This document shows positions 29,583-37,584 of a stretch of 64,000 bases of DNA, piece after piece. The notes under the pieces are model-generated. The model saw nothing but the letters and a program-made list of their open reading frames with translations, was not told where the DNA came from and did no database searches. Positions within the stretch are counted from its first letter, which is position 1, and every line of letters starts with the position of its first letter. Location of the stretch: the NCBI RefSeq assembly GCF_025643255.1, contig NZ_CP087112.1, positions 3,410,001-3,474,000 of the forward strand, read 5' to 3'. Origin of the DNA: Halomonas sp. 7T. Lineage in GTDB: Bacteria > Pseudomonadota > Gammaproteobacteria > Pseudomonadales > Halomonadaceae. A program made the position numbers and the translations under genes.

Positions 29583-29612
29583 TAAAAACCCCGCCAAGTG
29601 CGGGGTTTTTGC
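29583..29612 (+). terminator. rho-independent terminator after cspA
   Basis: AAAAACCCCGC / GCGGGGTTTTT stem with CAAGT-type loop and a T tract. Confidence 0.92.
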
Positions 29613-29695
29613 ATTTCTGTACGTTTGTTTTAAGACGTGTTGTCGTTAATTATTTTCTTTATTCCATGAAAGGTTTAAACGAAGGCAGTGGCGGG

Positions 29696-29715
29696 TAATT
29701 AGCGGAGCCTAATTA
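29696..29715. promoter_or_regulatory. inverted repeat in the region upstream of the MFS gene
   Basis: TAATTAG-6-CTAATTA, a perfect dyad in the otherwise featureless 29613-29883 region. It could be an operator for the MFS transporter gene. Confidence 0.35.
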
Positions 29716-29883
29716 AAAGAGTGTTATATGAGATAGCGCTTTTCCTCGCTGTCGCTTAATGGCTGCCCGTTCTCGCTAAATACTCTATCTGCATTGCCTA
29801 TCTTCATTGCCCATCTCCACTATTACTACGACACTTATTTACGTGGGTTGTTGTGTTTGCCATACATGGTTGTGGAGTCCCGT

Positions 29884-31200
29884 ATGAAGACCTTGTCGAG
29901 TATCGGATTTGCTCTTTTTGGGGCAGCGCTGATCGCGATTAGCTATGGGCTTGCGCGCTTTGCGTTTGGTTTATATGTGCCGGCTATTAGCGCGGATTTG
30001 GCGCTTTCATCCTACTTAGTGGGGGTCATCGGCGCCTTACCATTTATTAGTTTCGTGCTGGCCACGCTAGTGGCTCCGTTTGCTGCAGACCGTTTTGGCG
30101 CGCGTAACCTGACAGTGCTTTCGGGGCTGATTGGGGCAACTGGGTTAGGGGTGATTAGTCAGTCAACCAGTGCCTGGATGCTCGGCACGGGAGTGTTTAT
30201 CTGCGGTATTTGTACAGGCCTGATGATGCCGGGGCTGACTGCTGCTATGCAGGCGTTGGTGAGCCGAACCATGCATGGCCGAGTCAGTTCGATTATGAAT
30301 GCGGGCACCAGCGTGGGCATTATTGTGGCCGTGCCGACGGTTGTCTTTTTGGCGGACGCGTGGCGCTTTACCTACTCAAGCTTTGCCGTGTTAGCGGGCG
30401 TGGGGGTTGTGTCCGCGTGGTACTTTATTCCCTCAGTATCCCGGGTGGTGCCAGCGAACGCGGCGCCACCGCCGCCGATCACGCGACTGCAATGGTCACG
30501 ACTTATTCGGCTTTCACTATTTGCCTTTGCTATGGGCTTTGTCTCTTCGCCATACTGGCTTTTCGCCCCCGATTTGGCCGTTACGCTGGGCGCCTTGCCG
30601 GCTAATCAAACCGGGTGGCTTTGGTTTGCTGTGGGGGTTGCGGGGTTGGGTGGCGCTGTGGTGAGTGATCTGGCTGATCGCAATAACCCACCGATTACGC
30701 AAGCGCTCATGCTGATGATGCTCTCTTCCAGCTTAGTGTTACTAGCAGCGAGCCCAAGCCAGTTAGCGTTGGCGATGTTTTCAGCGATGGTGTTTGGCCT
30801 TGCCTATATGAGCTTAACGGGGCTGTATCTCATGACCGGCATTAGGCTATTGCCGGGGCGTCTTTCCATGGGGCCGGTGTTGCCTTTCATGGCCTGCGCG
30901 CTGGGGCAAGCAGTAGGGTCGCCCGTGGTGGGACTACTGGTCGACAGCACTGGTTACGCCTATGCGTTCTCGATATTTGCAGTCGTGGGTATCGTGATAG
31001 CGATTATATCGCCTGCTTACCCGGGCCATATTGATTACTGGGCCGACCTGGTGGAGGAATCAACGGAAGAGGAACCACCGCAAGAGGAGCCGCTGGCTGC
31101 TGAAGAGACGGGGCTTCAGGCTGCTTACGACCACCAGCTGCTTGACGAAAATGGCGACCCCCTTGAGGAGCCGGATGCTAAAGAGGCCAGCGTGCCCTAA
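29884..31200 (+). CDS. MFS transporter with acidic C-terminal tail
   Basis: A 438-residue major-facilitator protein with twelve predicted helices over about 1-385 (YGLARFAFGLYVPAISADL in helix 1, DRFGARNLTVLSG in the loop after helix 2). The start and helix-1 motif resemble the YbfB/CynX-like MFS group. A hydrophilic tail of about 55 residues follows and is strongly acidic, with many Glu and Asp and no Lys-rich patch. I chose the ATG at 29884 with GTGGAGTCCCGT upstream. The substrate is unknown. Confidence 0.88.
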   Translation: MKTLSSIGFALFGAALIAISYGLARFAFGLYVPAISADLALSSYLVGVIGALPFISFVLATLVAPFAADRFGARNLTVLSGLIGATGLGVISQSTSAWMLGTGVFICGICTGLMMPGLTAAMQALVSRTMHGRVSSIMNAGTSVGIIVAVPTVVFLADAWRFTYSSFAVLAGVGVVSAWYFIPSVSRVVPANAAPPPPITRLQWSRLIRLSLFAFAMGFVSSPYWLFAPDLAVTLGALPANQTGWLWFAVGVAGLGGAVVSDLADRNNPPITQALMLMMLSSSLVLLAASPSQLALAMFSAMVFGLAYMSLTGLYLMTGIRLLPGRLSMGPVLPFMACALGQAVGSPVVGLLVDSTGYAYAFSIFAVVGIVIAIISPAYPGHIDYWADLVEESTEEEPPQEEPLAAEETGLQAAYDHQLLDENGDPLEEPDAKEASVP

Positions 31201-31251
31201 CGTGCGCCTGCGTAACGCTATTCAGTAGTAAACGCGGCCGCTCTAACGAGG

Positions 31252-31476
31252 TCACGGTTTTGTCGTCGTTTTCCGCCAGGGCTTGCCCTCACAGGTCGCG
31301 TAGTTTGCGCAGTTGGCTAGGCAGCCACGGCAGGGCAGCCGCAGTGGCGTGGGTGAAGGCGTTGGTTTTATGGGAGCTGTCATCGTTATCTGGCCTCTAT
31401 GGCAGGCGAGTTTGAGGAGGTAGCAAGATCCACGATGAGCACCATTACCTACCTGGGCAGCAACACCGTACGTCAC
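31252..31476 (-). CDS. small Cys-rich protein, unknown
   Basis: A 74-residue frame whose C-terminal half holds a compact cysteine array, CRGCLANCANYATC (C-x2-C-x3-C-x5-C), followed by EGKPWRK. AAGGAG lies 7 bases before a GTG start at 31476, which is a strong translation signal. An internal ATG at 31383 would give a 43-residue form containing only the Cys-rich part. I do not recognise the family. The cysteine spacing suggests a metal-binding knuckle. It faces the MFS gene convergently. Confidence 0.5.
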   Translation of the reverse strand: MTYGVAAQVGNGAHRGSCYLLKLACHRGQITMTAPIKPTPSPTPLRLPCRGCLANCANYATCEGKPWRKTTTKP

Positions 31477-31601
31477 TTTAGCACTCCTTGATTGCGCAAC
31501 CCAGCCGTGGCGAACGTTTGCACTTAGACAATCGTTGGCTGCATGCCACCCTGTGGCCTGCTATGGTCAAAACCGATTCTTATCACCGAGCCTGTCACCT
31601 T

Positions 31602-33359
31602 ATGAGCCACACCCCCAACCGCCGTGTTTTGCTTCGGCTATTAGGGCTTTTGCGCCCTTATCGCTTGCGTCTTGCCTTGGCCGGTTTAGCGCTACTGTTT
31701 GCCTCGGGCAGCGTGCTGTTGCTAGGCAATGGACTGCGCCTGGTGATCGACAATGGGTTTATGGCCGCGGACACACGGGCGCTGGCGAAGACGCTGGGGC
31801 TAATGCTAGGCGTGGTGGCGCTGTTGGCGATGGCATCAGCGCTGCGCTACTACCAAGTAACCTGGATTGGAGAGCGCTTGGCGGCCGATCTACGCCAGCG
31901 TGTTTTTGATCATCTGCTTAGCCTGGAGCCGAGCTTTTTCGAGAGTGCCAGCGATGGACGAGCGGCGGGAGAAATTGCTTCGCGGCTGACCGCAGACACC
32001 AGCGTGCTGCAAAGCCTGTTTGGCTCATCCATCTCGCTGGCGTTGCGTAATCTCGTCATGCTGGTGGGGGCGGTGGCGCTTATGCTGGTGACCCAGCCGT
32101 GGCTGTCGGCAATGGTGCTTGTGGGGATACCCGCTACGCTGCTGCCTATTGTGTGGTATGGCCGCCGCGTACGGCGGCTTTCGCGCACCAGCCAAGACCG
32201 CGTGGCGGAGCTTGGGCGCTATGCTGAAGAGGCGCTTAGCGGCCTCCAAACCCTTCAAGCGTTTAACCACGAGGCCGTTGATAAACGCCGCTATGGTCAG
32301 CGTGTTGAGCAGGCATTTGGTAGCGCGGTGTCGCGCACGCAGCAGCGCGCTTGGCTAACCGGCGTTGCAATGTTGGTGGTATTCAGCGGCGTTGGCTTAA
32401 TGCTCTGGCAAGGCGGTCAAGCGGTGTTGGCGGGAACAATGAGCGCTGGTGAGCTATCGGCCTTTATATTTTACGCGCTGCTGGCGGCGGGGGCGGTAGC
32501 CACCTTGGCAGAAGTGGCCGGTGATGTGCAGCGCGCCGCTGGCGCTGCCGAGCGACTCTTAGAGCTACTTGATACCCAGCCCGCTATCCAATCCCCTGCC
32601 AACGCGGTGGCTTTGCCGCAACCCACGCATGGTGAAATCACCCTAGAAAACATTCGCTTCACGTACCCCGGGCGGGAAACACCGGCTCTTAGCGGTTTTG
32701 ACCTGAGCATTCAGGCAGGAGAGCGCGTGGCCGTTGTCGGGCCTTCGGGAGCGGGAAAAAGCACCCTGTTGGGGTTACTGCTTCGCTTTTACGACCCTGA
32801 CCAGGGGCGTGTGACGCTGGATGGCCTTGATATCTGCACGCTAGACATTGCTGAATTGCGCGGCGCTATGGGATTAGTCGCTCAAGAGCCGGTGCTATTT
32901 AGTGGCTCGGTGGCTGACAACCTTCGCTACGGCTGCCCGGAAGCGAGCAACGAACAGCTGCGTGCGGCGGCAGTGGATGCCAGCGCCATCGATTTCATCG
33001 ATGCACTACCTCAAGGGTTTGATACGCCTCTTGGCCCGGGCGGCGTACAGCTTTCCGGTGGGCAGCGCCAGCGGCTCGCCATTGCCCGCGCGCTGCTTAA
33101 AAATCCGGCCGTGCTGCTGCTTGATGAAGCGACCAGTGCATTGGATGCGGAGAGCGAGCGCCTTGTACAGCAGGCGCTAGACCGATTAATGCAGGGGCGC
33201 ACCAGTATCGTGATAGCGCATCGGCTAGCCACGGTGATTAACGCGGATCGCCTGCTGGTGCTGAAAGAGGGGCGGCTTGTGGCGTCGGGCACCCATGCGG
33301 AGCTAATCACCACTAGCCCGCTTTATCGTCATCTGGCGGCGCTGCAGTTTAGCGGATAA
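31602..33359 (+). CDS. ABC exporter, fused membrane and ATPase domains (multidrug/lipid type)
   Basis: A half-transporter of about 585 residues. Residues 1 to about 315 are the six-helix type I exporter domain; the ATPase carries Walker A GPSGAGKST near 420, the Q-loop VAQEPVLF, the signature LSGGQRQRLAIARALL near 525, Walker B VLLLDEATSALD and the switch His in IVIAHRLATV. Such proteins work as homo- or heterodimers in the inner membrane. The start is uncertain: ATG at 31602 (MSHTPNRR) fits the family length, but 31563 and 31488 are in frame and none has a strong ribosome-binding site. The substrate is unknown. Confidence 0.92.
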   Translation: MSHTPNRRVLLRLLGLLRPYRLRLALAGLALLFASGSVLLLGNGLRLVIDNGFMAADTRALAKTLGLMLGVVALLAMASALRYYQVTWIGERLAADLRQRVFDHLLSLEPSFFESASDGRAAGEIASRLTADTSVLQSLFGSSISLALRNLVMLVGAVALMLVTQPWLSAMVLVGIPATLLPIVWYGRRVRRLSRTSQDRVAELGRYAEEALSGLQTLQAFNHEAVDKRRYGQRVEQAFGSAVSRTQQRAWLTGVAMLVVFSGVGLMLWQGGQAVLAGTMSAGELSAFIFYALLAAGAVATLAEVAGDVQRAAGAAERLLELLDTQPAIQSPANAVALPQPTHGEITLENIRFTYPGRETPALSGFDLSIQAGERVAVVGPSGAGKSTLLGLLLRFYDPDQGRVTLDGLDICTLDIAELRGAMGLVAQEPVLFSGSVADNLRYGCPEASNEQLRAAAVDASAIDFIDALPQGFDTPLGPGGVQLSGGQRQRLAIARALLKNPAVLLLDEATSALDAESERLVQQALDRLMQGRTSIVIAHRLATVINADRLLVLKEGRLVASGTHAELITTSPLYRHLAALQFSG

Positions 33360-33405
33360 GTCCCAGGAACTGAGCCGGTTTCACCCCTTGCGTAGCAGAT
33401 GGCCT

Positions 33406-33428
33406 GGGGCAGGAGCGCCCCTTTTGTT
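33406..33428 (+). terminator. terminator after the ABC exporter
   Basis: GGGGC / GCCCC stem with a 6-base loop followed by TTTTGTT. Confidence 0.65.
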
Positions 33429-33469
33429 GCTGGTTATCAACGAAGTGCGCCGCTAGCACGATGAGCGTT

Positions 33470-34321
33470 TTACCGGTGCTTTTTGACGGTGTACATCGCG
33501 CTGTCTGCATGCCTGAGCAGCGTATCCGCATCGTCCCCATCGGTGGGATAGCACGCCACACCGATACTGCAAGACGGCATGCTGATACCACCGAATTCTG
33601 CGTCCAATGGCTCGGCCAAGACGGTAAGAATCTGCTCTATTTTGCTTGTCACGGCGTCCATCGATTGAATGTCCGTCAGCAACATCGTGAATTCATCGCC
33701 GCCCATCCGCGCGACGGTATCCGTTTCACGTAGGCAGCTTTCGAGTCGTCGCGCCACCGTACAGAGAACCCCATCCCCTATGGCATGCCCATAGGTATCG
33801 TTGATCGCTTTGAAGTCATTCACATCCAGGAAAAGTACCGCGAGGCTATTCTGGTGGCGCCGGGCTGTGCTCAAGCCGGAGACTAACCGATCATAAAAGA
33901 GCGACCGGTTGATTAGCTTCGTTAATGGGTCGTGATGCGCGAGAAAACGCAACTCATCTTCGGCTTGCACCAGGGCTGTGACATCCCGGGCAACGCCAAT
34001 ACGCACTTCCTCATCTGCATACCAGCGAGCAGACCATAAAATGTGCACCGTACTGCCATCCTTGCGGAGGTAGCGGTTGCGGAAATCAACGTGAGGCTGG
34101 CCGCTCATGACGCGCTCGATGGACGCTTGGGTGAGCGCGAGGTCATCAGGATGCATGTAACGGGTAATGACAGTGCCGGTCAGCTCCTCGGCACGGTAAC
34201 CCAGCAGCGACTCACAGGCATCACTCACAAAGAGGATCCGATGGTCGCCATTGACCACAAAGACCGTGTCCAGCATTAGGTGAACCAGCTTGGGATAGAG
34301 TGCTTGCAGGTCAACGGGCAT
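33470..34321 (-). CDS. PAS-GGDEF diguanylate cyclase
   Basis: A 283-residue soluble protein. A PAS domain covers about 8-118 (FVVNGDHRILFVSDACESLLGYRAEELTG, a PAC-type end GVARDVTALVQAEDEL), and a GGDEF domain about 120-283 (DPLTKLINRSLF, DVNDFKAINDTYGHAIGD, MGGDEFTML). The active-site GGDEF loop is intact, so it should make cyclic di-GMP. An RxxD inhibitory site just upstream of GGDEF is seen as RETD. No membrane segment. It is convergent with the ABC gene; the cofactor of the PAS domain is unknown. Confidence 0.93.
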   Translation of the reverse strand: MPVDLQALYPKLVHLMLDTVFVVNGDHRILFVSDACESLLGYRAEELTGTVITRYMHPDDLALTQASIERVMSGQPHVDFRNRYLRKDGSTVHILWSARWYADEEVRIGVARDVTALVQAEDELRFLAHHDPLTKLINRSLFYDRLVSGLSTARRHQNSLAVLFLDVNDFKAINDTYGHAIGDGVLCTVARRLESCLRETDTVARMGGDEFTMLLTDIQSMDAVTSKIEQILTVLAEPLDAEFGGISMPSCSIGVACYPTDGDDADTLLRHADSAMYTVKKHR

Positions 34322-34482
34322 AGGCTGATCCGATTAATGTGGTTCACTGGCAGGCAGGACGCCAAAGAGCGATCGTAACCTATGGCCCGATGCCTAATAC
34401 GTTGACCAGATAACGTAAGCCTTTTAACTGGTTAAGCACTAGCCCCATCATGAACCTAATGTCACTTCAAAGCAGCAGAGAT

Positions 34483-35892
34483 TTAAGAGAGTGCTAAGAG
34501 CTGTCCCAAGGTTTCCATACCCCGCTCGCTGCGTTGCGTCCACGGGTGGCCATAGCTTAAGCGCACGCAGTGTCGGAACTGCTGAGTGGCAGAAAAAATG
34601 GGGCCTGGCGCTAAGCTAACACCATGGTCGAGCGCTAGGTTAAATAAGCGCAGCGAATCAACTTTTTCAGGAAACTCTACCCACAAAAAGTAGCCGCCAG
34701 CAGGGCGAGTGATACGCGTTTGGGTGGGGAAGTAACGGTCTGCGGCTGCCAGCATGCTGCCTTGTTGGGCTTCTAGCGCGTGGCGGAGCTTGCGTAAGTG
34801 GCGGTCATAGCCGCCGTGCTGTAAATAGTCGGCAATGGCTGCCTGCGCGGGAATAGAAGGTGAAATCGTCGTCATTAATTTCAGCCGTGAAATAGCTTTG
34901 GCGTAGCGTCCCCCGGCTACCCAGCCAACGCGATAGCCGGGCGCTAAGCACTTCGAGAACGAACTGCAGTGAATAACGAGCCCCTCATCATCAAACGCTT
35001 TTACTGGGGTAGGCGGCGTGCTGCCAAAGGTCAGCTCGGCATACACATCATCCTCTAGCATGGGGACTTGGTGCCGCTTTAATAGTTGATAAAGAATCTG
35101 TTTTCGCTCATTGCTTAGGCTGGCGCCGAGCGGGTTTTGCAGATGGCTCATAAACCAGCAGGCCTTGATAGGTAGCGACGCCAATTGCTCTGCTAACACA
35201 TCAAGGTCGATCCCCTCGCGTGGATGTACTGGAATCTCGACTGCACGCAGCTTTAGCCGCTCCAGTACTTGCAGGCTGGCATAAAACGCCGGGGACTCCA
35301 CTGCCACTAGGTCACCTGGCTGGGTTACGCATTGCAGGGCTAAATTGAGCGCTTCCATCGCGCCATTGGTAATCACTAGCTCTTCCATGGGTAGCTGAAT
35401 TCCCCCCAGCATGTAGCGCAGAGCGATTTGTCGGCACAGATCGATATGCCCGGTGGTCATGTCGGCCACTACCTGTTGGTGCGAAAGTGCTCGTAGCCCT
35501 CGTGTCATGCTGGTGCTCAGCCGCGAAAGTGGAAAAAGCTCAGGGCTTGGGAAGGCCGATCCAAAGGGCACCGTTCGATCATCCTGCAGTGAGTCGAGCA
35601 CCGAGAACACTAGCTCACTGACTTCTACTTCAGCGGGGTCGGTGGGCTGCAACGTCACACGTGGCTCGCCCAGCAAGCGCCGAGCATGTTCACGCACAAA
35701 ATAGCCTGAGCGTGCTCGTGCTGTGATGAGGCCGCGGTTTTCGAGTAGGTAGTACGCCTGAAACACCGTAGATGGGCTGATTCCATGGTGACGACTGGCC
35801 TGGCGAACCGACGGAATTCGCTCCCCAGGACCAAGCACGCCCTGACGAATCAGCGTGGCTATCTCATCGGCAAATTGTTCGTAACGTTTCAT
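34483..35892 (-). CDS. MocR/PdxR-type regulator: GntR winged helix fused to aminotransferase fold
   Basis: About 469 residues. An N-terminal GntR winged helix (YEQFADEIATLIRQGVLGPGERIPSVRQASRHHGISPSTVFQAYYLLENRGLI) is joined by a linker to a fold-type I aminotransferase domain. The PLP Lys lies in HCSSFSKCLAPGYRVGWVAGG near 300, and the ligand Asp in LEDDVYAELTFG. MocR proteins use PLP as effector and usually regulate a divergent neighbour; here that is ccoG. The ATG at 35892 begins at the usual place for the family; an in-frame ATG at 35928 is possible. Direct CTGATACG repeats lie in the shared promoter region. Confidence 0.92.
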   Translation of the reverse strand: MKRYEQFADEIATLIRQGVLGPGERIPSVRQASRHHGISPSTVFQAYYLLENRGLITARARSGYFVREHARRLLGEPRVTLQPTDPAEVEVSELVFSVLDSLQDDRTVPFGSAFPSPELFPLSRLSTSMTRGLRALSHQQVVADMTTGHIDLCRQIALRYMLGGIQLPMEELVITNGAMEALNLALQCVTQPGDLVAVESPAFYASLQVLERLKLRAVEIPVHPREGIDLDVLAEQLASLPIKACWFMSHLQNPLGASLSNERKQILYQLLKRHQVPMLEDDVYAELTFGSTPPTPVKAFDDEGLVIHCSSFSKCLAPGYRVGWVAGGRYAKAISRLKLMTTISPSIPAQAAIADYLQHGGYDRHLRKLRHALEAQQGSMLAAADRYFPTQTRITRPAGGYFLWVEFPEKVDSLRLFNLALDHGVSLAPGPIFSATQQFRHCVRLSYGHPWTQRSERGMETLGQLLALS

Positions 35893-35949
35893 GGGATAAA
35901 CAGGCTCAAATTCATCAATAAAAAGCATATCAGATGATGCGTTTATCGA

Positions 35950-35971
35950 CTGATACGTCGCAACTGATACG
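35950..35971. promoter_or_regulatory. direct repeat in the mocR/ccoG promoter region
   Basis: CTGATACG occurs twice with 14-base spacing (35950-35957 and 35964-35971), with a weaker copy TGATGCG at 35935. MocR regulators commonly bind direct repeats, so this is a candidate operator. Confidence 0.5.
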
Positions 35972-36056
35972 CACTATTTCTCTAAAACTGAGCCTATTTG
36001 CTAGTCGGCATAGTGGGGATAGTAGTGGTTAATAATCGGCGACGCCCCTCGACCGT

Positions 36057-37550
36057 ATGACCTCTATTCCCTCTTTTCTGGATATCGGTATGACGCAACG
36101 TATTCCATTGCAAAACCTAACCACTGAGGCAGCGGTTGAACACCACTCGCCTTCATCTAATGATTACAGTCACCAGCCTTCTAGTAACAATCCGTCCCAT
36201 AATAAGCCACCCAAGCTTGGGCATATTTATGTGCGAGAAATTGGTGGTTTTTTTCAGCGCATCCGGCGCTGCTCAAACTGGTTGTTAATGGCGCTCTATT
36301 TTGGCTTGCCATGGGTTAATTGGGGGGACCGGCCGCTGGTGTGGTTTGATCTTTCTGCTCAAGAGTTCCATCTGTTTGCGGCGACGTTTTATCCACAAGA
36401 CTTTATCTTGCTCACCTGGATCTTGGTGCTGTGCGCGTTTGGCCTGTTTTTGATCACGGTGGTGGCGGGGCGCGTGTGGTGTGGCTACACCTGCCCGCAA
36501 AGTGTTTGGACGTTCCTGTTTATCTGGTTTGAGCATCGTTTGGAGGGGCCGCGCCACCGTCGCATTCGTCGTGATAACGCATCACGTACCTTTGATACGC
36601 TATGGCGCAAGACCGTTAAACATACGGCGTGGTTGCTGATTGCCCTGGCCACGGGGATCGCTTTCGTCGGCTACTTTACGCCGATCAGGGAATTGGTCGT
36701 GGACTTTGTCAGCCTGAAAGCGCACCCCTGGGCGCTATTTTGGATCGGCTTCTTCACGGTTTTTACGTACCTAAATGCGGGTTGGCTACGCCACCAAGTA
36801 TGCCTCCATATGTGTCCTTACTCGCGTTTTCAATCGGCAATGTTCGACGCTAATACACTGATTGTGTCTTATGACGCGGCACGTGGTGAGCCGCGTCGCC
36901 ATCATCACCCAAAAGGTGCGCACGCTTCCCGTGTTGGCGACTGCATCGACTGCGAGCTGTGCGTTCAGGTATGTCCGACCGGTATCGATATTCGTGACGG
37001 GCTTCAGTACGAGTGCATAGGCTGCGCCGCGTGTATTGATGCCTGTGACAGCGTTATGGCACGCATTAATAAACCGCTTGGACTCGTGCGATATACCACG
37101 GAGCGTGCATTGGAGGGGAAAGACACTCGTTTCTGGCGCCCTCAACTGATCGCCTATGCTGTGGCGCTGCTCTCTATGGTGGTGCTACTGGTCAGTTTTT
37201 TGACAACGCGAGTGCCCCTCGATGTCGACATTGTGCGCGACCGGCAAACGCTGTTCGAAAGCACGGCAGAGGGCCGCATCATTAATTACTATAATGTGAC
37301 GCTGCGTAATCAAGATCATCAGTCACATCGCTATGCGCTATCTGTATCGGGATTGCCGGGTCTGCGCTTGCAGGGGATGGAGAGCGTTGAGGTGGGCTCG
37401 AACGAAACACGCAGCGTACGTCTAGCGCTGACAGCAGAGGCGGCTGACTTGATGCAGCTTAGCCATCCTGTCGAGCTACGTTTCATCGCTTTAGATAATC
37501 CGTCGATAATGAGTGTCAACGACACCCGCTTTTTAGGGCCATCGAAGTAG
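36057..37550 (+). CDS. ccoG: cytochrome c oxidase accessory protein CcoG (RdxA/FixG)
   Basis: A 497-residue membrane ferredoxin-like protein involved in copper handling during cbb3 oxidase assembly. It has five or so membrane helices, the conserved GRVWCGYTCPQSVWT, HQVCLHMCPYSRFQSAMFD, and two 4Fe-4S motifs: CIDCELCVQVCPTGIDIRDGLQ and CIGCAACIDACD. A C-terminal Ig-like FixG domain covers about 385-495. The N-terminal 50 residues are polar and His/Ser/Asn-rich. Starts at 36057 or 36090 are both possible. No ccoNOQP genes are in the window, so it is an orphan here. Confidence 0.95.
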   Translation: MTSIPSFLDIGMTQRIPLQNLTTEAAVEHHSPSSNDYSHQPSSNNPSHNKPPKLGHIYVREIGGFFQRIRRCSNWLLMALYFGLPWVNWGDRPLVWFDLSAQEFHLFAATFYPQDFILLTWILVLCAFGLFLITVVAGRVWCGYTCPQSVWTFLFIWFEHRLEGPRHRRIRRDNASRTFDTLWRKTVKHTAWLLIALATGIAFVGYFTPIRELVVDFVSLKAHPWALFWIGFFTVFTYLNAGWLRHQVCLHMCPYSRFQSAMFDANTLIVSYDAARGEPRRHHHPKGAHASRVGDCIDCELCVQVCPTGIDIRDGLQYECIGCAACIDACDSVMARINKPLGLVRYTTERALEGKDTRFWRPQLIAYAVALLSMVVLLVSFLTTRVPLDVDIVRDRQTLFESTAEGRIINYYNVTLRNQDHQSHRYALSVSGLPGLRLQGMESVEVGSNETRSVRLALTAEAADLMQLSHPVELRFIALDNPSIMSVNDTRFLGPSK

Positions 37551-37584
37551 GTGCTATTCTCTATAGTTAAACGTTGGGCTGGTC

